Shown: positions 1-7,242, counted from the first letter of the stretch. The stretch is DNA of 14,787 nt from Candidatus Woesearchaeota archaeon (GCA_002686295.1 NZBB01000031.1:1-14787); one strand, 5' to 3'. Made by a program: numbers and translations. Notes: a model not told the origin generated them from the sequence alone.

Positions 1-1
1 G

Positions 2-850
2 ATGAAAAGAGGTTGTAAAGTGGATTTTTTATTCCTTAATATAATAGGTGAAAAATTGATGTTTGATGTATCTAAAGTTTACAATTTCCTAATTGCAAGA
101 TATACTTTTACTTATACTCCAAAAATGTTTATTATTGACGGAAAAGAAATAATAGAGTCAATAAAAAATGAAGTTCCTGATAATCTTAGACAGATAGCTT
201 ATAAAATAGTTCTTTATAAAATTAGCGAATTAATTGCACAAAAAAATAATTATTTAGCTCTTGTTTCTGGTGAATCAATCGCTCAAAAATCAAGTCAAAC
301 ACTTAAAAGTTTGTTATTCATTGAAAAACAGATTTCTATAACTATGCTAAGACCTTTACTTAGTTTTGACAAGATAGAAATAACTGATAAAGCCAGACAA
401 ATAGGAACTTTTTCAAGCTCTGAAAAAATAAAAGAGTATTGTGATTTAAGCGAAGGACCTGTAACAACCGCTCCTCACGAACTTGATATGAAGAAAATTC
501 CTTCTTTCAAAAAAGAAATAGATAAAGGTGTTAAAAATGTTCTTATAAAAAAAGGAGTTCTTATGATTAAAGATACAAAACAAATTAACATACCGTTTAA
601 TTCGAAAATAGTATCTATAGATATTAGACCTTCTACAAAACAAAAAAATAATCCAATAAAAACCGATAAACAAATGTCTTACTCAAAAGCATTAAAAAAC
701 CTTGATTTTTTTCAAAAAGAAAAAATTTACTTGATAGTCTGCGAATTTGGAGTTCTTAGTGAAAACTTATCATTTGAAATTAAAAAACGTGGCGTAAAAG
801 CAATAGGTTTATCTGTAAATGCTTTTAAGAATTACTCGAAGAAGAATTAG
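2..850 (+). CDS. thiI: tRNA 4-thiouridine synthase ThiI, C-terminal part (5' end outside window)
   Basis: ThiI transfers sulfur to uridine 8 of tRNA and in some organisms also supports thiamine thiazole synthesis. The frame is open from the left edge; the first ATG is internal, because MKRGCKVDFLFLN matches the strand just after the PP-loop in full-length ThiI, so the THUMP domain and PP-loop lie outside the window. Visible parts, numbered from base 2: the ALVSGES/SQTL segment (85-101), RPLLSFDK (117-124), and EYCDLSEGPVT (145-155), whose Cys147 corresponds to the E. coli-type EYC catalytic cysteine. A C-terminal rhodanese-like domain (about 200-282) has a DIRP motif and an active-site loop CEFGVLS with Cys247. 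Both persulfide-chemistry cysteines are therefore present. The 3' end overlaps the convergent HTH gene by 26 bp. The family call is firm. Confidence 0.93.
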   Translation: MKRGCKVDFLFLNIIGEKLMFDVSKVYNFLIARYTFTYTPKMFIIDGKEIIESIKNEVPDNLRQIAYKIVLYKISELIAQKNNYLALVSGESIAQKSSQTLKSLLFIEKQISITMLRPLLSFDKIEITDKARQIGTFSSSEKIKEYCDLSEGPVTTAPHELDMKKIPSFKKEIDKGVKNVLIKKGVLMIKDTKQINIPFNSKIVSIDIRPSTKQKNNPIKTDKQMSYSKALKNLDFFQKEKIYLIVCEFGVLSENLSFEIKKRGVKAIGLSVNAFKNYSKKN

Positions 851-1241
851 TGTGGAAACAGATTTGTTCTTCATCAGAAGTAAAGCAAACAATACATCCT
901 TCAGGTATATCAGCCAACTTTTCATGAATATCACAAGTTATACGCATATCCCTCATAAGTTTTAATAAGTTTTGTGTTTCTGAAATCATTATTAATTCAG
1001 TAGTTATTTTTTTGGCTGATTTTCTTATTGCAACCGCTGCTTTTTTGCTAAATTTAACTTTTGCAGCTCTTTTTGAATTAAGATATTGGCTAACAGCCGC
1101 CTCTGTAACACATAATAGTTTAGCAATTTTTTTCTGTTCAACGAACAACTTTTTCATTTCAATAGCCAGTTCTCTTCTTATAGCTGGAAGAATATATAAC
1201 ACTTCAACTTCTGCCGGTTGCATGAATTTTATATTTGCCAT
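825..1241 (-). CDS. Small HTH transcriptional regulator, COG2522 type, with C-terminal Cys/His motif
   Basis: A 138-residue predicted DNA-binding protein. The N-terminal part (MQPAEVEVLYILPAIRRELA, then QKKIAKLLCVTEAAVSQYLNSKRA at about 37-60) is the XRE-like helix-turn-helix of archaeal COG2522 regulators. The C-terminus holds CDIH (103-106) and CIVC (117-120), spaced like the Cys/His pairs that end this family and plausibly a metal site; an additional upstream CxxC pair found in some relatives is not seen. The ThiN domain carried by thiamine-responsive relatives is absent. The start at 1241 is favoured over Met7 because a TATA-like element is centred 26 nt upstream and no Shine-Dalgarno is visible, which fits a leaderless transcript. 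The gene lies 37 nt downstream of rtcB on the same strand and overlaps thiI tail to tail. Its target is unknown. Confidence 0.8.
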   Translation of the reverse strand: MANIKFMQPAEVEVLYILPAIRRELAIEMKKLFVEQKKIAKLLCVTEAAVSQYLNSKRAAKVKFSKKAAVAIRKSAKKITTELIMISETQNLLKLMRDMRITCDIHEKLADIPEGCIVCFTSDEEQICFHTNSSSSNS

Positions 1242-1263
1242 TGTTAAATTTTATGTTATCGTG

Positions 1264-1270
1264 TTTATAT
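1264..1270 (-). promoter_or_regulatory. Candidate TATA box for the HTH regulator
   Basis: The - strand reads ATATAAA, centred 26 nt upstream of the ATG at 1241, inside the short gap after rtcB. This is archaeal box A spacing for a leaderless mRNA, so the regulator may be transcribed independently of rtcB. Confidence 0.45.
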
Positions 1271-1278
1271 GTCTTTCG

Positions 1279-2748
1279 TCAACCTTTAATGTTTCCTATT
1301 GGTTTAAAACCAACTACTGTTCTTGAAATATCTGCTTTCTCAAGTATTTCAACAACTTCGTTAATATTTTTATAAGCAAATCCTGCTTCTTCTGCTAAAC
1401 CTTTCATTGAATCTGCCTTAACATATATTCCTCTTTTTTCCATTTCCTTCTGCAAAGCACAACCATCAACTTGATGCTTGGCTTTCGTTCTTGACATTGT
1501 TCTTCCAGAACCATGAGCCGTACTTCCAAATGTTTCATTCATAGCAGTTTCTGTTCCAACTAACAGATGTGAACCAGTTTCCATACTTCCACCAAGAATA
1601 ACTGGTTGACCAACTTCGCGATAAATTTCTGTTAATTCCGGATGACCAGGACCAAAAGATCTTGTAGAACCTTTTCTATGAACAACCAATTCTTTTTTAC
1701 TGCCGTTTATTTTGTGTTTTTCTAATTTTGCTATGTTATGAGCAACATCATATACTAAGTTCAAGCCCATCTCCTCTGGTTCCCGGTTGAATATTTCTGA
1801 GAAACTCTCTCTTATGCGGTGCATTATCATCTGTCTGTTAACAAAAGCCATGTTTGCTGCGCAAGCCATCGCTTTATAATAGTTTTGTCCTTCTTTACTT
1901 TTGAAAGGTGCACAAGCCAATTCACGGTCTTTCACGCCAAGCTTTATTTCTTTCATTACTTTTGCAAACTTTCCTAAGTAATCTGTACCTATTTGATGAC
2001 CAAAACCTCTGCTCCCACAATGAACCATTACAACTATTTGACCAGGATTTGTTATTTCAAATTTTTTAGCTATTTTTGGTCTAAATATATTTTCTGCTGT
2101 AACCATTTGTATTTCTAAATAATGATTTCCACTACCAAGAGTGCCTATTTGACGTATTCCTCTCTTAATAGCTTTCTCGCTAACAGTTACTGGATCAGCA
2201 CCTTTTATACAACCATATTCTTCTATTCTCTTAACATCTTCTTTTCTCCCATAACCATTTTCAACACACCAAGAGGCCCCATTAACCATTATGTCTTTAA
2301 GCGAATTTTCTGTTATTCTTAAAAATCCTTTTTTTCCAACACCTGCAGGAACTTTCTTAAAAAGCAGATTTACAAGAGGTTTTAATTCTGGCTTAACTTC
2401 TTTATATGTCAAATTTGTTGTGACCAGCCTCATCCCGCAATTTATATCAAATCCTATTCCTCCTGGACTTATAACGCCTTTCTCTGGGTCAAATGCTGCG
2501 ACTCCACCTATAGGGAAACCATAACCCCAATGACCATCTGGCATGCAATAGGCATATTTTTGTATTCCTGGAAGACAAGCAACATTTGTCAATTGTTCAA
2601 AAACCCCTTTATCCATATCTTTAAGGATTTTGTCGGATGCATATATTCTTGCAGGCACATTCATTCCTTTTTTGTAAGTTTTTGGAATTTCCCATATTAC
2701 ATCAGAAATTTTCTTTATTTTTTTTGTAACCTCACTTATCTTAATCAC
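1279..2748 (-). CDS. rtcB: RNA-splicing ligase RtcB
   Basis: RtcB joins a 2',3'-cyclic phosphate or 3'-phosphate RNA end to a 5'-OH end, using GTP and Mn2+, in tRNA splicing and RNA repair. The protein is 489 residues, close to archaeal RtcB without an intein. Diagnostic motifs run in order: GFDINCGMR with metal ligand Cys104, GSGNH with His209, VHCGSRGFGH with His243, YDVAHN with His337, GGSMETGSH (386-393), and STAHGSGR with His412, the expected guanylylated histidine. All catalytic residues are present. The start is a GTG at 2748; upstream of the conserved VIWEIPK there is no other ATG/GTG/TTG in frame. It directly follows archease, its activator, with start and stop codons touching, indicating translational coupling. 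Confidence 0.97.
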   Translation of the reverse strand: MIKISEVTKKIKKISDVIWEIPKTYKKGMNVPARIYASDKILKDMDKGVFEQLTNVACLPGIQKYAYCMPDGHWGYGFPIGGVAAFDPEKGVISPGGIGFDINCGMRLVTTNLTYKEVKPELKPLVNLLFKKVPAGVGKKGFLRITENSLKDIMVNGASWCVENGYGRKEDVKRIEEYGCIKGADPVTVSEKAIKRGIRQIGTLGSGNHYLEIQMVTAENIFRPKIAKKFEITNPGQIVVMVHCGSRGFGHQIGTDYLGKFAKVMKEIKLGVKDRELACAPFKSKEGQNYYKAMACAANMAFVNRQMIMHRIRESFSEIFNREPEEMGLNLVYDVAHNIAKLEKHKINGSKKELVVHRKGSTRSFGPGHPELTEIYREVGQPVILGGSMETGSHLLVGTETAMNETFGSTAHGSGRTMSRTKAKHQVDGCALQKEMEKRGIYVKADSMKGLAEEAGFAYKNINEVVEILEKADISRTVVGFKPIGNIKG

Positions 2749-3161
2749 CTCATATATCTAAAACAACTGTTGCAAAGTATTTTTTTTTTTTTTTCAATTT
2801 TTAACATGTGCATAGTAACTGCTTTTACATCATTTACAAAATCCATATCATTATTTATTTTGCTTCCAAACATTTTAGCAGTTAATTTATTTTTATCTAT
2901 TTGAACTTCGAATTTTGAAAAAATTAATGATTCTGCATCTTTAAGATAAACTATTTCTGATAAAAAAGAAAAAAGCATGTGTTCTAAATCTTCTTCTTCA
3001 ATCTTAATTGTTTTTAGTATTTTTTGTTTAACTGTTTTTGTATCCACTATTGTTTCTGCTGTTGCAAAAGCTGCGTTCTCGAAAAGTTCGTTTAAATTCT
3101 TCCCTTCCGCTTCAAAAGCTATATCTGCTGTTGCCACATCTTCTAAATATTTGAATTTCAT
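2745..3161 (-). CDS. Archease (RtcB activator), C-terminus frameshifted at an A15 run
   Basis: Archease is a small metal-binding protein that promotes RtcB guanylylation and multiple turnover; the rtcB gene immediately downstream supports the call. The N-terminus FKYLEDVATADIAFEAEG (including Asp13), FENAAFA (27-33), the EEEDLEHMLFSFLSEI helix (55-70) and KAVTMHML (113-120) are family features. A Shine-Dalgarno GAGGT lies 6 nt before the ATG at 3161. As written, the frame leaves the family after a run of 15 A (2780-2794) and ends ILCNSCFRYMR. With one A fewer, the frame reads KYFATVVLDI and stops at TGA 2752-2750, exactly the expected archease C-terminus, giving 136 residues and a stop one base before the rtcB GTG. 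The family is certain. Whether the shift is a sequencing error, a mutation or a slippage site is not. Confidence 0.9.
   Translation of the reverse strand: MKFKYLEDVATADIAFEAEGKNLNELFENAAFATAETIVDTKTVKQKILKTIKIEEEDLEHMLFSFLSEIVYLKDAESLIFSKFEVQIDKNKLTAKMFGSKINNDMDFVNDVKAVTMHMLKIEKKKKILCNSCFRYMR
2780..2794 (-). other. A15 homopolymer at the archease frameshift point
   Basis: Fifteen consecutive A on the coding strand (T on the + strand) encode the Lys run after residue 123 of archease. Frame restoration needs 14 (or 17) A. Runs this long are prone both to sequencing or assembly miscounting and to polymerase slippage. Confidence 0.9.
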
Positions 3162-3172
3162 TAATTAACCTC

Positions 3173-3189
3173 AAAAAAAATAAAAAAAA
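3173..3189 (-). terminator. Oligo-T tract after pepA
   Basis: Directly after the pepA stop codon the - strand carries two T8 runs separated by one A. Archaeal transcription commonly terminates on such U-tracts without a hairpin. The archease Shine-Dalgarno begins immediately after the second run, so the site could attenuate read-through from pepA into archease-rtcB. Activity is inferred. Confidence 0.45.
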
Positions 3190-4671
3190 TTATTTCCAGT
3201 TTTCTAAAAGTTCAACTAACAATCTAACCCCATAACCAGTTCCTCCTTTCGGACTATACTCTTTATCTTCTATAAACCATGCTGTTCCTGCCATATCAAG
3301 ATGAGCCCAAGGAACTTTTTTTACAAAAGATTCTATGAATGTTGCAGCAGTAATTGCTCCTCCTTCATATCCTTTTCCTTTACCTAAGTTTCGAACATCT
3401 GAAATCTCTCCTTTTATTGCTTCTCTGAAATCATCCCATAATGGTAATTCCCATACTCTCTCTGCAGTTTTTTCTGCGGCGTTTTTAATAGATTTTTTCA
3501 GTTTATCATCATTGCTTATCAAAGCAGCAGCCGAATATCCTAAAGCAACAACGCATGCACCTGTTAAAGTTGCAAGATCTATTATTGCTTCTGGTTTTTG
3601 TTCTTCTGCAAATGCAACTGCGTCTGCTAATACAAGTCTACCTTCTGCATCAGTATTTATTATTTCAATTGTTTTTTTATTATATGCTGTTACTATGTCT
3701 CCTGGTTTTTGAGCTGATTGACCAGGCATATTTTCTGAAGCAGCCATTATACCAACAACATTCACCGATAATTTCAATTTTGCAACAACCAATATAGTGC
3801 CTAAAACTGTTGCAGCACCAGCCATATCTGATTTCATATCAAGCATATAACTTGATGGTTTAAGATCTAAACCTCCACTATCAAATGTTATGCCTTTTCC
3901 AACTATTGCAATCTTTTTTTTTGCATTTGGATTGGTTTCTAAAATTATTAATTTTGGTTCTTGAGAACTTCCTCTGCTAACACCAAGTATTGCATTCATC
4001 TTTTTTTTTTCAAGTTCTTTTTTTCCAAAAACCTTGATTTTAATTTTTTCTTTTTTAGCAATACTCTTGGCTTGGTTCGCAAGATATGAAGGTGTTGCAT
4101 CGCTAGGTGGCAAATTTACTAAATCTCTAACATAATTAACTGCTTCTGCTAATATTTTTCCTTTCTTCACACCTTTCATTGCAATTGCTTTATTATTTGA
4201 TAAAATAATTAATTCTTTCAACTCATTTATTTTGTCTTTGTCTTCTGTTTTATACTTTGTAAATTGATAATTTCCTAGTATTGTTCCTTCTGTAATTGTC
4301 TGGACTTTATCTTCTAATTTTTCTTTCACATTAATATCTGAAAGTGTTGTGGCAAATCTCTTTATTTTTGAATCACAAACAATTTTTGATATTAAACCAT
4401 TGATTTTTCTAAGTTTTTCAAGACTGAAATCTTTCTTTTTTCCAAGCCCTACGAGAAGTATTTTTTCCGGTGCAATAGATTTGAGAGTTGAAATAGAGTA
4501 AAATTGTTTGAATTCTCCTTCAAACTTTTTTTGTTTGAAAGCTTTAGTTATTTCTCCTTTTAACTTTTTATCTAATTCTTGCTGATTAAACTTTTCTTTC
4601 TCAAAACAACCTATTACTAAAAGCTCTGTTTTCACAGATGTTAGTTTTTTTGTTAGGACATTTATTTTCAT
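3190..4671 (-). CDS. pepA: Leucyl aminopeptidase, M17 family (PepA)
   Basis: A cytosolic dimetal aminopeptidase that removes N-terminal residues from peptides. I place the start at the ATG at 4671 (493 residues) because GAGGT lies 9 nt upstream and the protein then begins MKINVLTKK, as family members do. An upstream in-frame ATG at 4752 would add 27 basic residues without a ribosome binding site. The N-terminal macro-like domain spans about 1-160 and the catalytic domain follows. Active-site motifs, numbered from the chosen start: GKGITFDSGG (Lys259, Asp264), DLKP (Lys271), MKSDMAGAA (Asp282) and the M17 signature NTDAEGRL (Asp341, Glu343, Arg345). All metal ligands and catalytic residues are present. 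It sits between the DUF2203 gene and archease on the same strand. Confidence 0.95.
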   Translation of the reverse strand: MKINVLTKKLTSVKTELLVIGCFEKEKFNQQELDKKLKGEITKAFKQKKFEGEFKQFYSISTLKSIAPEKILLVGLGKKKDFSLEKLRKINGLISKIVCDSKIKRFATTLSDINVKEKLEDKVQTITEGTILGNYQFTKYKTEDKDKINELKELIILSNNKAIAMKGVKKGKILAEAVNYVRDLVNLPPSDATPSYLANQAKSIAKKEKIKIKVFGKKELEKKKMNAILGVSRGSSQEPKLIILETNPNAKKKIAIVGKGITFDSGGLDLKPSSYMLDMKSDMAGAATVLGTILVVAKLKLSVNVVGIMAASENMPGQSAQKPGDIVTAYNKKTIEIINTDAEGRLVLADAVAFAEEQKPEAIIDLATLTGACVVALGYSAAALISNDDKLKKSIKNAAEKTAERVWELPLWDDFREAIKGEISDVRNLGKGKGYEGGAITAATFIESFVKKVPWAHLDMAGTAWFIEDKEYSPKGGTGYGVRLLVELLENWK

Positions 4672-4775
4672 TTTATATCTACCTCTATTTTTTGTTTTTT
4701 TACTTATTTTAATAATTTTACTTTTTAACTCAATTAATTTGATAGAAAACAATACTTTAGCTAAGAAATCTATTC

Positions 4776-5201
4776 TTAAAGAATGTTATTTCTTTTTTTT
4801 CTTTTAATTATTGATATTGGCTTTCTACCATTGTATGTTTCTTCTAATTCGTGCCAATAATTTATAGTTTTTTCGCCTATTCTCCAACACAAAAATATTT
4901 CTCGTCCATCAAAGAAAGAGTAAAAATCAACTATTCCTTCATCTAAATTTTTAACAAAACAGCCTTTTTTAATCAAATTTTCAAGTATTCTAAAAAAATT
5001 GTTTGATAAATAATGAAATTTTTTATTTAAGCGAATGTTTTGCAATCGTGTTTCATAATTTTTGTAATCATTTTCATATTTTATATCTATAGAATTTAAA
5101 AGCGATAAAGCATGATTTATGTTTATAAGTTTCTTAATATCACATTCTATATTAGGTAAAATATTTTCAGCCTCTTTAAGAGAGAGATATTTCAATTTCA
5201 T
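4776..5201 (-). CDS. DUF2203 family protein
   Basis: A 141-residue protein of the DUF2203 family (COG4911), whose biochemical role is unknown. The family pattern is visible: SLKEAENILPNIE at the N-terminus (7-19), a long central helical region, then the conserved C-terminal block GIVDFYSFFDGREIFLCW, RIGEKTINYWH and ETYNGRKPI (about 89-133). The conserved LCW-x2-GE, W-H and GR residues are all intact. The central helices are shortened in heptad regularity but the length is normal for the family. It begins 20 nt after the stop of the repeat protein upstream, without a convincing Shine-Dalgarno at usual spacing, so the two genes are probably co-transcribed. The family call is good; no function is proposed. 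Confidence 0.8.
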   Translation of the reverse strand: MKLKYLSLKEAENILPNIECDIKKLININHALSLLNSIDIKYENDYKNYETRLQNIRLNKKFHYLSNNFFRILENLIKKGCFVKNLDEGIVDFYSFFDGREIFLCWRIGEKTINYWHELEETYNGRKPISIIKRKKRNNIL

Positions 5202-5221
5202 TAAACAAATAATAATTCATC

Positions 5222-6235
5222 CTATTTTAATTTTTCTATTTTTTGATTTTGATTATTAATTAGTATTTTAAATGGAGCAGAAGGCGAATTGTTAAATATT
5301 GTTTGTAACATTCCTCTAAGATTCTTTCTATATGGTAATAATGGTTTAGAATAAGTTTTAAATTTGAAAATTTGCAAGATTTCTTCTTTTGATAAATTAT
5401 AGCTTCCTTTTGGATTTGTTAAAATATCCATCAACTCAACCATTACTTCTCTTGCGTTTTCTAATCCTTTTTTTCCTGACCAATATTTGTTTGGAACATT
5501 TGAGAAGTAATAAGGCTTTAAGTTTAATTCTGGATATGCAAACATTATTGCTTTTATATGGCTATTTTTGAAGCAAATACCCAACATATAACTAAGGTTC
5601 ACACCATATGGAAGCATTGGTTCTCTAAACATTTTATAGTTTATCCAACAAGGCAGGTTTTTTAGTTTATATTTATATTGTCCTTTTTGATTCATAAACA
5701 CTTCTATGAATTCTCTAATTGCATCTTTTATTAACTCGTTATTCTTATGGCCATATTTATCAACCCATATGTGCGTTGCTTTCTTAAAGTAATAAGGTTT
5801 TAGATTTTCATTAGGATAACATTCTTTTATTAATTTGTATAGGTGTTTAAAACATGTTTTACTGCATCTTAATTTATATTTATAGAGTATTCTATAATTT
5901 AAATTATTCATTACTTCTGCTAAACTCCATTTTTTATTTTTTATAAAATTTTTAGTTAGAATTATGCAATTTAATTTTCCTTGAATTCCTTGAAATGTTC
6001 CTGGAGCAAATGTTTTCCTTTTATTATTTTCATCAAGAATTTCATTGTGTATTCCTACCAAAACATTTTTTATAAGCTCATTTTTTTGATATTCTCGATT
6101 TAAATCTGACGATTTTCTTTTAATTTTTGAAAGAATATCATTTCTTAACAATATCCTTATTATTTTGTCACTAGATATTTTATTATAGAACAAAATTTCT
6201 TCTAAAAGTTTTACATTTTCTTTCAAAAAAACCAC
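5222..6235 (-). CDS. Unrecognised protein with about 95-residue internal repeats
   Basis: A 337-residue basic protein that I cannot assign. Two modules repeat: about 140-233 and 234-322. Both start YP-x2-NLKPYYF, pass a W-containing segment (IWVDKYG / YWSGKKG), a helix (DAIREFIEVFMN / NAREVMVELMDILTN), G-x-Y and then (P/K)PLLPY or EPMLPYG-x-NL-x2-ML-x3-F-x-NS. A degenerate third copy may occupy about 95-139. The layout (KPYYF, YW, paired helices, closing NSP/AYP) recalls tandem repeat proteins with WEF...YW modules seen in phage and homing-endonuclease contexts, but this is an impression only. No signal peptide or membrane segment is seen. The start is a GTG at 6235 with a TATA box centred about 30 nt upstream and a perfect palindrome between. 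DUF2203 follows 20 nt downstream. Confidence 0.75.
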   Translation of the reverse strand: MVFLKENVKLLEEILFYNKISSDKIIRILLRNDILSKIKRKSSDLNREYQKNELIKNVLVGIHNEILDENNKRKTFAPGTFQGIQGKLNCIILTKNFIKNKKWSLAEVMNNLNYRILYKYKLRCSKTCFKHLYKLIKECYPNENLKPYYFKKATHIWVDKYGHKNNELIKDAIREFIEVFMNQKGQYKYKLKNLPCWINYKMFREPMLPYGVNLSYMLGICFKNSHIKAIMFAYPELNLKPYYFSNVPNKYWSGKKGLENAREVMVELMDILTNPKGSYNLSKEEILQIFKFKTYSKPLLPYRKNLRGMLQTIFNNSPSAPFKILINNQNQKIEKLK

Positions 6236-6236
6236 G

Positions 6237-6250
6237 TTAACTATAGTTAA
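6237..6250. promoter_or_regulatory. Perfect 14-bp palindrome, candidate operator
   Basis: TTAACTATAGTTAA is a perfect inverted repeat lying between the TATA box (6261-6268) and the GTG start (6235) of the repeat protein. A repressor bound here would block RNA polymerase at the predicted transcription start. This is inferred from position and symmetry alone. Confidence 0.4.
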
Positions 6251-6260
6251 TCTTTTTTTG

Positions 6261-6268
6261 TATTTAAA
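6261..6268 (-). promoter_or_regulatory. TATA box for the repeat-protein gene
   Basis: The - strand octamer TTTAAATA is centred 29-30 nt upstream of the GTG at 6235. A start about 26 nt downstream would fall near 6238, leaving a leader of only a few bases. The same octamer precedes three other transcripts in the window. Confidence 0.55.
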
Positions 6269-6283
6269 TCTTTCTATGAAAAA

Positions 6284-6745
6284 CTAGTTATTTTCTGTCT
6301 GCAAAAGCATACTTGAAACATACACTAAGAATTCTTTTTGAAAAGCATAATACTCAGATATTATATCTATATTCACGAGCTCTTTTTGATTATCAATGTA
6401 ACTAATCATAGTTACATGTCTACGATATTCTTGCTCTCTTTCAGGATTAGACTTTGAAAGTTTTCTTAGAAGAAAATATAAATCTATGTTATCATTTATT
6501 ATTTCATCTTCAAAAAGTTTTTTTATTAATTCTCCTCTTTCTCTTGGAGAAACGGGTTTTTCATCTATCAACTCTTTCTCAACTGCTTGTTTTAAAAGTG
6601 CTTCCATAACAAAATCGTAAAAATCTATCATCACACCTATTATGTTAATAAGAACATCTACGGTCCTAGTATATTTCAAACTAACATAGATCATATGATT
6701 TACACGCTTCAGTTCTTCTCTTGCATTATTTAAAGATTCCTGCAT
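6284..6745 (-). CDS. Small helical protein, second member of a paralogous pair
   Basis: A 153-residue protein with no recognised family. It appears largely alpha-helical and has no signal peptide. An N-terminal segment REELKRVNHMIYVSLKYT (9-26), followed by the DVLINIIGVMIDFYDFVMEALL helix, aligns without gaps to NIQIADHMLIMTFPLVKD in the gene just upstream. The C-terminal halves also share a pattern of a helix, a charged loop and a final helix, suggesting an old tandem duplication. Its ATG at 6745 lies inside the upstream coding sequence (20-nt overlap in another frame), so translation is probably coupled and the two products may form a complex. Similar pairs seem familiar from DPANN genomes, but no function is known to me. 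Confidence 0.75.
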   Translation of the reverse strand: MQESLNNAREELKRVNHMIYVSLKYTRTVDVLINIIGVMIDFYDFVMEALLKQAVEKELIDEKPVSPRERGELIKKLFEDEIINDNIDLYFLLRKLSKSNPEREQEYRRHVTMISYIDNQKELVNIDIISEYYAFQKEFLVYVSSMLLQTENN

Positions 6746-7211
6746 TCTTACTTACCAATCTATTGATATCTATTATAAATAACTTTGTTTTTGCAACATA
6801 CTTTTTTAAATCAGATACTTTTATCGTCTTCATACGATAATTATCTGAACAAATTACAAATCTATCTCCTCTGGAAAACTCCACAGGACTATTTTTATGT
6901 GCTAAAAGAATTTCTCTAATTTCTTGAATTAGATTGACATACTCATTGTCAATATGGTGTTTTGACACCATTTTATTCTTGAAAACAATGAATTTTGATT
7001 CAAAAGAATCTTGAAAAATCGGAATTCTCTTAAAAAGCCTTTCGTAATAAAGCAAAGAAGACATTGAATTATTCAAGGATGAAAAAATATTTTTCATGAC
7101 AGCTAATAATAGTTTCGGATCCTTTACAAGAGGAAAAGTCATTATTAACATATGATCTGCAATCTGAATGTTCTTCTTAGCTTTATCAGAAGCAATTTGA
7201 AAATCTTCCAT
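6726..7211 (-). CDS. Small helical protein, first member of a paralogous pair
   Basis: A 161-residue protein of unknown function, mostly helical by composition. Visible blocks are ADHMLIMTFPLVKDPKLLLA (18-37), NSMSSLLYYERLFKRIP (48-64) and a C-terminal stretch HKNSPVEFSRGDRFVICSD (105-123) followed by a final helix. It resembles the downstream 153-residue protein along most of its length, most clearly at (A/V)(D/N)HM(L/I) near the N-terminus. The ATG at 7211 has no Shine-Dalgarno, but TTTAAATA is centred about 27 nt upstream, in the gap after nac, which fits a leaderless mRNA of its own. The two genes form a translationally coupled unit. No catalytic motif is convincing. Confidence 0.78.
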   Translation of the reverse strand: MEDFQIASDKAKKNIQIADHMLIMTFPLVKDPKLLLAVMKNIFSSLNNSMSSLLYYERLFKRIPIFQDSFESKFIVFKNKMVSKHHIDNEYVNLIQEIREILLAHKNSPVEFSRGDRFVICSDNYRMKTIKVSDLKKYVAKTKLFIIDINRLVSKNAGIFK

Positions 7212-7234
7212 GAAAATTAATTATTGCTTAGAAA

Positions 7235-7242
7235 TATTTAAA
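7235..7242 (-). promoter_or_regulatory. TATA box for the paralogous pair
   Basis: TTTAAATA on the - strand is centred 27-28 nt upstream of the ATG at 7211, within the 32-nt gap following nac. The position implies a leaderless transcript starting at or next to the ATG. Confidence 0.6.

Noticed and set aside
2122..2904. Several + strand reading frames opposite rtcB and archease
   Set aside because: They are antisense shadows of strongly conserved genes, with no family resemblance or ribosome binding sites.
3975..4015. A10 run in pepA as a second slippage or frameshift site
   Set aside because: The pepA frame remains intact and family-like on both sides, so no shift is indicated.
4672..4752. 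Upstream in-frame extension of pepA to an ATG at 4752
   Set aside because: It adds 27 basic residues unlike the family N-terminus and lacks a ribosome binding site, while the ATG at 4671 has GAGGT at 9 nt.
6400..6450. HEPN-like R-x6-H motif in the 153-residue protein
   Set aside because: The residues fall in a charged stretch, are absent from the paralogue, and there is no adjacent nucleotidyltransferase, so a toxin-antitoxin call is unsupported.
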